From assembly GCA_004764695.1 (NCBI GenBank), contig SMSO01000014.1, positions 3,423,148 to 3,487,147 of the forward strand: a stretch of DNA of 64,000 nt, in the 5' to 3' direction. Positions 39,962 to 48,836 of this stretch are shown in pieces. The notes below the pieces were generated by a model. That model made no database searches. It was not told where the DNA came from and worked only from the letters and a program-made list of their open reading frames with translations. This DNA is from Schizochytrium sp. TIO01. Taxonomy: Eukaryota > Sar > Bigyra > Thraustochytrida > Thraustochytriidae. How positions within the stretch are numbered: position 1 is the first letter of the stretch; the number at the start of each line of letters is the position of its first letter. Made by a program: the position numbers and the translations under genes.

Positions 39962-41106
39962 TCGTTTCACCAAAGGAAAAATTAATCAAGGTGGATGTGG
40001 AAGACCCGGAGAGCGGGAGTGGGAGCGATGAAAGTGGCTCTTCGCCCACGCACAGGTTTGGTCGAAAAACCAGCAATCTTGATCTCGAGGACGATGTCTC
40101 AAAGTCATTCCTGCAACCAGCAGTGATGTCTAGTTCAGCTGGTAAAAGGTATCCAATCACTTCTTGCCTAATGTACGCAGTGACGTCCATCGCCATGGTG
40201 CTCTTCAACAAGATAATTCTCACCAGTTTCAATTTCAAGTACGAGATGGTCCTTCTCTTTGCTCAAAATCTCATATGCATGGTTCTTCTTCGTATTGCAA
40301 GGACCATGGGCCTCTGCTCGTTCGAGGACTTTGATATGCGCAAGGCAGTTCACTGGCTGCCCCTGAATGTGTTTTTTGTGTTTATGCTTCTCACTGGCTT
40401 TTACAGTCTACAAATGCTCAGTGTGCCGATGGTGACTATTTTTAAGAACAGCGCGAATGTCCTAGTCACTACGGGTGATTACCTCTTTTATGGCCAGACC
40501 GTAACACCCGGTGTTGTTGCTTGTCTTGCGCTCATTGTGGCTGCTGCATCCTTTGCGGCTGCTAACGATATCACTCTCGACACCATGGGCATCTTTTGGG
40601 CCGTCTGCAACTGTGTTGTGTCCGCAGCTTACGTTTTATACATGCCTCAAGCTATGGAGCGCACGGAGCTCAGTAGTTTTGGCAAAGTCTACTACAATAG
40701 CGCACTTTCGCTCCCTTTAGTAATTTTGCTTGATCTCGTGGCCTTTCGCCATTTCAGTGGCTTTTTTTCATCAAGTGATATCTTTGGCCCATACCTCACC
40801 ATGCCCTTTTTGGTCACTTTGGTAGTTAGCGGTATATTGGGCTTTGGAATCAGCTTTGCATCGTTCAACTGTGTTCGCCAGACATCTCCGACCACATATG
40901 CAATGGTTGGCTCCATGAACAAAATTCCCCTCTCCGTCCTTGGCGTAGTCATCTTCAACACACCTATCACCGCAAAATCTGGCATTTTTATCACCATTTC
41001 ACTCTTCGCAGGAATTCTGTATGCTTACACTAAAGCTAAGCAAACCAAACCAAAATCTCCTGCTGCTTCCGGGACGTCGGATTCTTTGTTGGCTCGAAAA
41101 TCATAA
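39841..41106 (+). CDS. GDP-mannose transporter-like nucleotide-sugar carrier
   Basis: A 421-residue, single-exon membrane protein of the drug/metabolite transporter superfamily, closest to the Vrg4/GONST group that exchanges GDP-mannose for GMP across the Golgi membrane. About ten hydrophobic segments run from residue 105 to 396. Family landmarks seen: YPITSCLMYAVTSIAMVLFN opening the first segment, FKNSANVLVTTGDYLFYG (201-218), YYNS (284-287) where Vrg4 has FYNN, and GSMNKIP (357-363) where Vrg4 has GALNK. These last two build the GDP-mannose site. The first 100 residues are a Ser-rich, acidic cytosolic tail containing 13 consecutive Gln (28-40), unusual for the family. The ATG at 39841 fits a normal start. 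The sugar could be another GDP-sugar such as GDP-fucose, given the altered motifs. Confidence 0.85.
39922..39960 (+). repeat. CAG/CAA tract encoding 13 Gln
   Basis: A nearly pure CAG run inside the transporter's N-terminal tail, with CAA codons at the second and last positions. The interrupted ends are typical of tracts that are partly stabilised against slippage. Confidence 0.95.
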
Positions 41107-42090
41107 ATTTCCCTGCAAGGAATAATTTGTTCACCTTTTGCTTGATTTGGAGACAGCTGCTGTCAAATGTTGTAATCAGCTTAGGAGCTTATCTCTCATG
41201 AACACCTTTCATTGGTTTAAATAGCTATTCTATTAGCTCTCGAGAAATTATCCAAAGATTGGAAAGCTATTCAAGTGGCTCTTGTTATATTTTGCTAGGA
41301 TGTTGCTTTAGATAGGATCCTGTTTGTCTCTTTGATTCATGTTGATTTAGATCCATGTGGCGAATCACTGCAGCTCAGGGAACGCTGTCCTGTTATAAAT
41401 TCTCGCGTTTGTGTATGTGTTATGCATGCAGTTGCATTTGTTGGCTTTGCGCTGCCCATGTGTAGTGCAAAGTTCCGCCCAGGAACATATCTGCACTAGT
41501 ATTTCTCTTTCTTCTTTTACCCTACTTACTTTTTTCTTTGTAAACTCAAAAAGAAAAAAATCTTCTTTTAATCAAATCTAAGCCTGTCTCCTGCATGTTT
41601 GCGTTTCCCACTCAACTGTGACATAGTTCGAAGTGAAGTTGTCTCGGAAGTGCTCACTGCTGGTTGACGAACTCTCTGGCAGCAGCACTAACTATCTAGC
41701 CGCAATATAACCAAGTTGAAAAAGTCTGAACACGACTGACTTGACCAGTTGCGTCAAGCCTCACGAACTTCTTCTTCTCGATCCTTTTGAGCGAGAATCC
41801 ACTAGATCACCAGTTTTCCATATTCAGTGCCTGGTTGCAATAATCAATGAATCTACAGTGCAGCCCAACAGGACAGGAGAGTAGGAGAGTACCATGTGCT
41901 GTTGTAAAAGCTGTGACCGTTCCAGACCAACATATCAAATTTCCAGTTGTCGCAGATGCTCTCAAATTCTCTTGTACCTTCGCATCCTCGACAATTTACC
42001 AGGGATTGGCATTTGAAGCCTTCACAGTGAGACTCTATGCCTTTCACAGACGATTGGTACTAGTAAAAACATCATAATCAACAAACTAAA

Positions 42091-42130
42091 ACAACAGCAA
42101 CAGCAGAAGCAGCAGCAGCAGCAGCAGCAA
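42091..42130 (+). repeat. Untranslated (CAG)n/(CAA)n tract
   Basis: A 40-base CAG-rich run with CAA and AAG interruptions and no long reading frame through it. It is the second CAG tract within 2.2 kb, this time outside a gene. Confidence 0.85.
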
Positions 42131-43057
42131 CAAACAACGCCAAACAAATTTTCAATTATTTTGTAGAAAAAAAAAAAGAAAAAACATTGCTTGTCTTGAA
42201 GAAAGAAAATTTTATTCTTGCCTTCAGAGTCTTTTCGTACGCATAGATTAACCCGCTTTTTAAGATTAATCTTGAGAACCCTGCGCTAACCGAGCTTTGG
42301 TCATTTGGGCCAGCCGCTTCTCTAAGCCGTAGCGCAGGACCTACCTGCCATCCTATTCTACTACTTACTAGAGTGCTACATACCGGCAAGGAGAGTTGGA
42401 CGGCGAACCCCTGCCTACCCTAGTCTTATTAGCTGACCGACCCTAGTTAAACCTAACCGAGCGCAAAGATATAGAGAGAGAAGGCGAAAGAAGGAGACAG
42501 AAGGAGGCCCAGTATTACTCCTACTACTACCTCTAACACTACTATACATGGATATATGGCATTTAGGTACCTTGTTGAGCCTGAAGCGGGTCGGCAATCA
42601 TTGGACTCTTTGTTGGTTTTCTGCTGGTGCTGGAATAACACGTACCTAGCTATCAATTTCGAAGCAGTTTAGAGCAACCTGTTGGCCTCGAGGCGAGTGT
42701 AGGGGCGGTGCACGACAGGCTTTAGAGCTGTTGATATAAACTGGGAGGAAGGTTACTGCTAGTAGTAGGCTAGCAATAACTCACTATATTGAGAGCGAGT
42801 TTGTTATCTGTATTTGAAGTTATTATGATATTCAACTTGAAGGACCCAACAAGTTAAAAAGAAAATTGATCATTCAACAATTCAATTTTGAAGCATCGCT
42901 GAGCGAGCAGCATCGGCGGCACTCTCGACAGCAGAGGGAGAGTGGCGCGGGAGCAGCGGGAGATCATCCGAGGAAGAAAGAGAGGCGTGGCGGAGCCGGA
43001 CTCTCCCCCCGCGTAGATAGGCGGCTCGGGCGGCGGCTGCAGCTCGGTCGGTCATCC

Positions 43058-43134
43058 AGAAAGAAAAGAAAGAAGGAAAAGGAAAGAAACAAAAAGAAGG
43101 AAAAAGGAGAAGAGAAGAAAAGAAAAGAAAGAAC
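43058..43134. repeat. Polypurine tract (AAG/AAAAG)
   Basis: About 77 bases almost entirely A and G, with only one or two pyrimidines. Encodes a meaningless Lys/Glu/Arg run. It could form triplex DNA or a nucleosome-poor promoter element; neither can be decided from sequence alone. Confidence 0.8.
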
Positions 43135-43170
43135 TTGAACAGTGAAAAGCACGAAACGTTGGCGCAGATC

Positions 43171-43189
43171 GCGAGCTGGTAAAGCTCGC
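43171..43189 (+). promoter_or_regulatory. Perfect 7-bp hairpin in cullin-3 upstream region
   Basis: GCGAGCT and AGCTCGC flank the 5-base loop GGTAA, about 720 bases before the cullin start. The stem is GC-rich and would be stable in RNA. The preceding bases slightly resemble a tRNA A-box, but no tRNA fold could be built. Confidence 0.35.
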
Positions 43190-43533
43190 CTGAGACCAGA
43201 TCGCCCGGGGTGCTAGGACTAGTCTTGAAACCGAAGTGGGCTCGCTTGGGTTACCTGAGCACGGCTCAGTCGATTGCTACATTCTGCGTCTCACTATTAC
43301 CTGTTGTATCTATCTTATTCTTTTTCTTCTTCTGCTGTTGCCGCTGTTGTTGCTGCTGTTTGCTAGAAGTGGTCTTCAATATATCTCTGTGGCAAACGCC
43401 ACCCTTGACGATTTGCTCAACAAAGCAAACGCAACAGCGTGCCCCTCGAACTTGCGGGGTGCAAAGAAACGTAGTTGCTTGCCTGCTTCTTACTCACTTA
43501 TCTGCTTGGTCAGGTTCGAGAGTGCTGACATAA

Positions 43534-43779
43534 GTGGATTATATCACAAAAGTAAAGGTAAACGATCCTGCGCTAGAAAGGGCCGTGGGGTTCTTTGACG
43601 GCTGTACTGGGATTCAAAAAACCAACTTCAACGTGCTCAACGCTGTGGACAGAAAATCCTGTATAGCTTTAGCCAGAGAACTTTCAAAACCGTCGTCACC
43701 AGATTATAGTGGACGTGAGTTGAAGTCGTGGTCCCTCTCGGCGTTGGGGCGAAACGCCGATACACGTGTCACAAGATAG
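43534..43779 (+). other. Coding-like frame upstream of cullin-3, same frame
   Basis: An 81-codon frame, beginning after a TAA and lacking an ATG, ends in TAG 130 bases before the cullin-3 start and lies in the same frame. Its composition is coding-like (for example NDPALERAVGFFDGCTGIQK) and it contains two Cys. It may be an exon of an unrecognised short gene, an exon skipped or spliced in a cullin-3 transcript, or chance. No homologue recognised. Confidence 0.2.
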
Positions 43780-43908
43780 GAGCGCTCCCAAAACAAGCAC
43801 GAGGAGCAAAAATCAAGGGGCCGTGCAAACGACGACGGGATACGAGGCCTTGACGTAGGCGTTTACTTGGTGAAATCTGCACATCAGAAACTTTCGGTGA
43901 CGGATAAA

Positions 43909-46137
43909 ATGAGCAGTCGCACACATGCTGATGGTGGTGCACAGCGCAGTGGGGCTATCAGGCCATTTCGCTCACCAACGAGAATGGATGAAAACCAAGC
44001 AAATTTAGTGCTGCAAGGTCTCCAATCTGCTATTCAGGAAATCCACAAACAAAATGCAAGCCTGTTGAGCTTTGAAGAGCTTTACCGCAACGCATACAAC
44101 CTGGTACTCCACCGCCATGGAGAAAAGCTTTACAAAGGCATCGAGTCTGAGGTTACTGCTTATCTTCGCACGCTCGGTGAGTCTGTGGCTCGATCGACCG
44201 ACGATTTGCTGCTAGTTGAACTTGTACAGCAATGGAGGACGCACATTACCACAATGACCATGATCCGCGACATTCTTATGTACATGGATCGCACCTTCGT
44301 ACTCCAGGAACGGAAGGAGCCTGTCTATGAGCTTGGTCTCCGTATCTTTAAGGAGGAGGTTGCCTGGCACAAGAATGTCCGTAAGCGGGTGCAGCGTATG
44401 CTCTTGACCAGCATCGAAGCCGAGCGGCGGGGCGAACTCATTGAACGGGATGTGATTCGAAATGTACTTCAAATGCTTGTAGAGCTTGGGATTAACAGTC
44501 TTAAAGTCTACGAGGAGGACTTCGAGCAGGCGTTCTTAGAAGAAACGGAAAAATTCTATCAGAGCGAAGCGAACGAGTTCATCCAGATCAATACCTGCCC
44601 GGACTATGTGGAGAAAGCCAGAAACCGACTGGAAGAAGAGCGCGCTCGTGCAAAGGACTATCTTCAACCAAGCACCGAGGATAAACTCATCAAATTAGTT
44701 GCCGAAGAGATGGTCGCCAAACATGCAAGTAACTTGGTATCTATGCCAAAAAGTGGCTGTCGTGTGATGCTTGAACGCGATAACCTGGAAAACCTGCACA
44801 ACATGTATCGTTTATTCGAATTCAAGGACTGCCGTCAACATATCAGGCGTTGCCTTTTTGATTTTACGAAAGAGTCTGGCGAGCGTCTTGTTGATGACCA
44901 GGACTCGGATATGAAACCAGTAGAATTTGTTCGCGAGCTCCTTGACCTCCAAGGCAAGTATGATCGCATCGTCCGCGACGCTTTTGAGGACGACAAAGAC
45001 TTCCAGAAGGCCATCAAAGAGGCCTTTGAGTTTTTTGTCAATAAAAATCAACGCTGCGCAGAATACCTGTCCATGTATCTGGATGACCTCATGCGCAACA
45101 AGCATACCGTAACCGAAACTGAAATTAGTCAAAAAGTGGATCGTGTAGTAGTTGTCTTTCGTTATCTGCAGGACAAGGATATCTTCGAAAACTTTTACAA
45201 AGATCAGCTGGCCAAGCGTCTACTATCTCACAAATCTGTGTCCGAGGACGCGGAGACCAGCATTATTCGCAAATTCAAAAGTGAGTGTGGTCAGATTTTC
45301 ACATCCAAACTCGAGGGTATGTTCAAGGATATGAAACTTTCAAAGGAAACAATGGAGAAGTACCGTGCAGCCTGTCCCCGGCCTCGCGACTCAACTGACC
45401 CAGAGCTCAATGTCACGGTGCTTACCACTGGCTACTGGCCCTCTGAGCAAATATCGCCGTGTCATTTGCCCCCCGAGTTGGAAGGTGTTTGTAGCCAGTT
45501 TAAGAATTTCTACCTCAATCTCCACAGTGGACGCAAACTTTCGTGGCAAACCAATCAGGGTACGGCAGATCTAAAGGCAAATTTTGGCCCTGGTCGCGCA
45601 ACACACGAATTCAATGTCACCACCTACCAGATGTGTATTCTCATGTTGTTTAACTCTAGAGATACCTTCTCAGTGAATGAAATTGAGCGAGCAACGGGTA
45701 TTCCTATCAATAAGCTCCGCCGTCACCTGCTTTCTCTAGCAACCCCGCGCTTCCGCATTTTGCATAAAGAACCCCAGAAGTCTGGAATCTTTGATGGTGA
45801 CACTACCTTTACGCTCAACACTGACTTCAGCGCTAAGCTGCTTCGTATCAAGGTCCATCTTATTACTGAGCGACGAAATGTTGGTGCTGTGAAGCGTGGT
45901 ATTCCTGAGCAGGTTGATGAGGATCGTAAACACCTCATCGAGGCTGCGATTGTCCGTATCATGAAGTCACGCAAGCGGCTAGAACACAGCGTCCTTGTCA
46001 ATGAAATTGTTCATCAGCTATCGGAGCGCTTTGTTCCAACTTCACAGGATGTCAAGCGCCGCATTGAGTCTCTGCTTGAGCGCGAGTACCTTGATCGTGA
46101 CCCTGACGACCACCGCTGCTACCGCTACCAGGCATAG
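43909..46137 (+). CDS. CUL3: Cullin-3, scaffold of BTB-type ubiquitin ligases
   Basis: CUL3 bridges BTB-domain substrate adaptors at its N-terminus to the RBX1 RING protein at its C-terminus, forming an E3 ubiquitin ligase. From ATG 43909 the protein has 742 residues (human CUL3 is 768). The N-terminal extension IRPF...RMDENQ (about 17-30) resembles the CUL3-specific tail that contacts BTB proteins, and LSFEELYRNAYNLVLHRHGE (53-72) is the first cullin repeat. The cullin-homology region includes GRKLSWQTNQGTADLKANFG. The C-terminal winged helix holds the neddylation motif IVRIMKSRK with the acceptor Lys at about 686, and the protein ends in YRYQA, the usual cullin terminus. The frame is open a further 43 codons upstream but has no ATG there. 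No introns. It is convergent with the next gene, 499 bp away. Confidence 0.96.
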   Translation: MSSRTHADGGAQRSGAIRPFRSPTRMDENQANLVLQGLQSAIQEIHKQNASLLSFEELYRNAYNLVLHRHGEKLYKGIESEVTAYLRTLGESVARSTDDLLLVELVQQWRTHITTMTMIRDILMYMDRTFVLQERKEPVYELGLRIFKEEVAWHKNVRKRVQRMLLTSIEAERRGELIERDVIRNVLQMLVELGINSLKVYEEDFEQAFLEETEKFYQSEANEFIQINTCPDYVEKARNRLEEERARAKDYLQPSTEDKLIKLVAEEMVAKHASNLVSMPKSGCRVMLERDNLENLHNMYRLFEFKDCRQHIRRCLFDFTKESGERLVDDQDSDMKPVEFVRELLDLQGKYDRIVRDAFEDDKDFQKAIKEAFEFFVNKNQRCAEYLSMYLDDLMRNKHTVTETEISQKVDRVVVVFRYLQDKDIFENFYKDQLAKRLLSHKSVSEDAETSIIRKFKSECGQIFTSKLEGMFKDMKLSKETMEKYRAACPRPRDSTDPELNVTVLTTGYWPSEQISPCHLPPELEGVCSQFKNFYLNLHSGRKLSWQTNQGTADLKANFGPGRATHEFNVTTYQMCILMLFNSRDTFSVNEIERATGIPINKLRRHLLSLATPRFRILHKEPQKSGIFDGDTTFTLNTDFSAKLLRIKVHLITERRNVGAVKRGIPEQVDEDRKHLIEAAIVRIMKSRKRLEHSVLVNEIVHQLSERFVPTSQDVKRRIESLLEREYLDRDPDDHRCYRYQA

Positions 46138-46636
46138 TTAAATTCATCAGCAATTCTTCATCTTCCTTCTCTACTTCTTGTATTCCTTTTAAATGTCTTC
46201 ATTTAATTCAAAATGCATTGCTCTTTGAGCATCAATGCTGCTAGCTATCCTGACCAACTTCCCCTACATTTAACGAAACTTTAATTACACAACATGCTTA
46301 CAGGCAAGACGGCCAAGGAAGTGTAGGCTTCAGTCAGAAGACTCAAGTTTTTTTGTTTGTTTTTGTTTTTAAAGCAAGGATTAACTACTGTAACAAGAAA
46401 GTGAAACTTTTCAAAGGGTACATTTTGTTTGATGCTTGTTTAATATTCTTCTTTGGAGTTGGACGTGGAGGAGGTATGAGGACTATGTCCTCCCCAGCAG
46501 TGAAGCGACAGCAGACCATTCTTCTGAAGACTTAGAACGTACCTACTTAAGTGGGAATTCCTCGCGTGAAAATCCCACCATTTAAGACTTCTTACCTATC
46601 AACCAGTGTGGCTAAATATATGTAGGCGAAACTCAC
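46138..46636. other. Short 3'-to-3' intergenic gap
   Basis: Shared downstream region of two convergent genes. AT-rich, with T-rich runs near 46350. No canonical AATAAA was seen on either strand. Confidence 0.5.
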
Positions 46637-47950
46637 TTAAAGCTCTTTGTTGTCTGATTCAAGAGCACCCTCTGGAGAAGTCGAAGTTGGATTCTCACCT
46701 TCAGCTTCAGGTACAGTATTACTAGAGTCGACGTTACCAAAGAGCATGTTTGACATCTTCTCGTAAAGAGCAATAATACCTCCGCTGGTATCATTTGCGT
46801 CCGCGCTATCTTCGCCAGAATCAAGTTTAGCCAGAGCCTCTTCAAGGGTTTTTTCTATTTGAGCAAGACGCTCCATTTTTGTTTTTTGAATGTCATCCTT
46901 TTCCTTCTTTGCACTGTTCTCAGCACTCTTGCGATCTTTTGTGTGCTGATCGTCAAGCTCCTTGAGGCGAGCTTTCAATTGGGTATCGACAGCTTTGGTC
47001 GCCTTTTTCGCTTCTTTAGACACACGTTTATTGTCTTTTTTGGCGCGTTTCTGAAGCTCTGCTCTCTTCCCTTCCCGCGCGGACTCAATTGGGTCAATCT
47101 CTACCCCTGCTGACGCACCCGGAGCCTCGCCAAGTGCTACATCGTCTGATGTTACATCAGCCTCTGGGCTTGTCTTTGTCTTTGCCTTTTCGATTTCCTC
47201 AAGTTCCTTAGCATATTTTTCAGTCAGCTGCCACCAAGTATGCATATTCCGAGGTTTGTCGGTTGCGCTCGCAAGCAGGCGATGCCACCGGACATCGGTT
47301 TCAGCCTTGAAAAGAGTAAAAGTGCCCCTGCCAACGGAAGCCATGGACCAAGAGCTCTTCTCCGGATCAATTTCATCAAGCAGGTCAAGATTGAGTTCAA
47401 AAGTCTTGTGTTTGCCTTTACAAGTCGCATGCAAGGATATCCTTTGTTTCTCAATAGTGATTTTCTCATCAGCAAGATCAATACAGGCCGGGGCGTCGAG
47501 CTTGTGTGCGAATTTGACACCGAGAAAGACTTGATCGCGACTTTGGGCCCATTCAAACGCTGGTGCGACAATCGTTGATGAGGCACTTTGGAGCTTTGCC
47601 TGCTGAAGGATACTTGTGACCTCTGTCAACTTGCGGCGGATAGAATTTACTGCAGTATGGACTTCATAGTCAACTTTAACGCCGTTCTCAACGCAAGCCT
47701 GAGACAGATCGATTGCTGTTTTGAAATATCCTTGTTCGAGAATTTTGCCGAGAATACTACCATCAACGACGCCTTCTTGACATGCATTTTCCTGGCCTTG
47801 TAATAGACCACGTTCGCGAAGGTTATTCATGAACACCTCCTCCGATGGGCTCGAGGACAGAGCTTGGGAGAGATCATCCGATGCTGCACCACTCGCAACT
47901 GTAAAAAGTGCCAGGAAAAACAGCCACTGCATATACCCAGGCCTCGGCAT
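46637..47950 (-). CDS. ER-targeted protein with a p23/CS-like domain
   Basis: A 437-residue protein. Residues 7-23 form a hydrophobic signal peptide ending in SGAAS. Residues 30-125 are helical with Cys57 and Cys86. Residues about 130-240 look like a CS/p23 (Hsp20-like) domain: it opens with PAFEWAQSRDQVFLGVKF, has the middle FELNLDLLDEIDPE, and closes with a strand and Trp-rich end (VRWHRLL, HTWW). This resembles the domain in HACD3 and p23 proteins, which help Hsp90. A Lys/Glu-rich coiled coil (about 285-375) follows. The last residues are DNKEL, similar to but not a strict match for the KDEL-type retention signal. An ER-lumen cochaperone role is inferred. It starts back to back with the coiled-coil gene at 48837, 886 bp away. 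Confidence 0.7.
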   Translation of the reverse strand: MPRPGYMQWLFFLALFTVASGAASDDLSQALSSSPSEEVFMNNLRERGLLQGQENACQEGVVDGSILGKILEQGYFKTAIDLSQACVENGVKVDYEVHTAVNSIRRKLTEVTSILQQAKLQSASSTIVAPAFEWAQSRDQVFLGVKFAHKLDAPACIDLADEKITIEKQRISLHATCKGKHKTFELNLDLLDEIDPEKSSWSMASVGRGTFTLFKAETDVRWHRLLASATDKPRNMHTWWQLTEKYAKELEEIEKAKTKTSPEADVTSDDVALGEAPGASAGVEIDPIESAREGKRAELQKRAKKDNKRVSKEAKKATKAVDTQLKARLKELDDQHTKDRKSAENSAKKEKDDIQKTKMERLAQIEKTLEEALAKLDSGEDSADANDTSGGIIALYEKMSNMLFGNVDSSNTVPEAEGENPTSTSPEGALESDNKEL

Positions 47951-48836
47951 ACTTATTTATAAACCACAAGGTATTTTTACTGATTCACCTGACAGGGAGG
48001 CTCTAAATTAGGGATGCCTAAACCAGAGAGAACAAGGCTCGCACAGAACCCTGGAAGCAGGTTACCCAAAGACAAGGATAAAATAACCGTGAGACCTCGG
48101 TGCTCCCTAACCCAGCAAAGTGAAGGAGATGCAAAGACAACTGATATTTTGCAAGTCAAACCACTTGCGTCCAGAAGAGGTAGCGAAACCGGAAGCCTTT
48201 TGTCAAGGCTAGTCGAGGGGGGCTTTCACGCGCTGCCTCTTGGCCTAAGTAGTACCGTGAGCACGTTGGGCTTTGCCAACTTGGCTCATTCCTCATCCCC
48301 AACATTAAGAGGAAATAGCAGCACAAAAAATACTCTTATTGATACAAAAACATCGTGTAAGGATATTTATACTTTTTTTAATTTTAAAATACAAATATAT
48401 ATATATTTTTTCAAATCTTACTTACTCAACGAAGATCCGTTCACTTATATTGAAAATAAGCGAGAAAAATGAAGAACAAAAACCTCTTGGAAAAGAGAAC
48501 GCAACTCAGATAAGTGATGATATGGTGCGAACTTTGTCACAGTAGAACATCCAAGTATGTTTACAAACTAACGTTTGCTTGAAGCACGTACGGAGGGGGA
48601 AAGACTCACACAGTAGTTGTGCTGTATTGCACTATCTGAGTATCGAATAGTTTGAAGTTTGCCAAGCAATTTCTGTCCTTGGCGAACCTCTGCTCGGAGA
48701 GTTGCCAGAGAAACCGAGGTTCTATTGCTGGCACAGTATGGGGATACTGGAGTCTTTGGTATCGGGCAAGTGGTAGATCAAAACTAGTGAAAGCATCAAG
48801 AGCAAGTCTGGTACAAAAGGTGAACGTGCTTCTCCC
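47951..48836. other. Divergent promoter region
   Basis: Shared upstream region of the ER protein (-) and coiled-coil (+) genes. A 152-codon ATG frame (48014-48472, +) runs through it, but its C-terminal part comes from AT-rich sequence, it overlaps the promoter and has no recognisable domain, so I do not call it a gene. The coiled-coil frame is open back to a TAG at 48774 without another ATG. Confidence 0.5.

Larger units (their letters stand above)
41107..43908. other. Intergenic region and long leader of cullin-3 gene
   Basis: No supported gene. It contains an untranslated CAG tract (42091-42130), AT-rich spacer, then a GC- and purine-rich stretch from about 42,880. The purine tract lies at 43058-43134. 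A perfect hairpin is at 43171-43189 and a CTG/CTT-rich tract at 43316-43365. The last 130 bases are open in the cullin frame back to a TAG at 43777. Confidence 0.5.

Noticed and set aside
42866-43138. Arg/Lys-rich 90-codon frame upstream of cullin-3
   Set aside because: No ATG at its start and its second half is the polypurine tract.
43236-43598. Leu-rich hydrophobic frame resembling a signal peptide
   Set aside because: The hydrophobic run is the translation of a CTT/CTG repeat, and an alternative frame over the same bases gives a Cys-rich run equally well.
43780-43908. In-frame extension of cullin-3 upstream of 43909
   Set aside because: There is no ATG between the TAG at 43777 and 43909, and the cullin-3-like N-terminal tail fits the 43909 start.
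48014-48472. 152-codon ATG frame between the ER protein and coiled-coil genes
   Set aside because: Lies in a divergent promoter, ends in AT-rich Phe/Ile/Tyr-rich sequence and has no recognisable domain.
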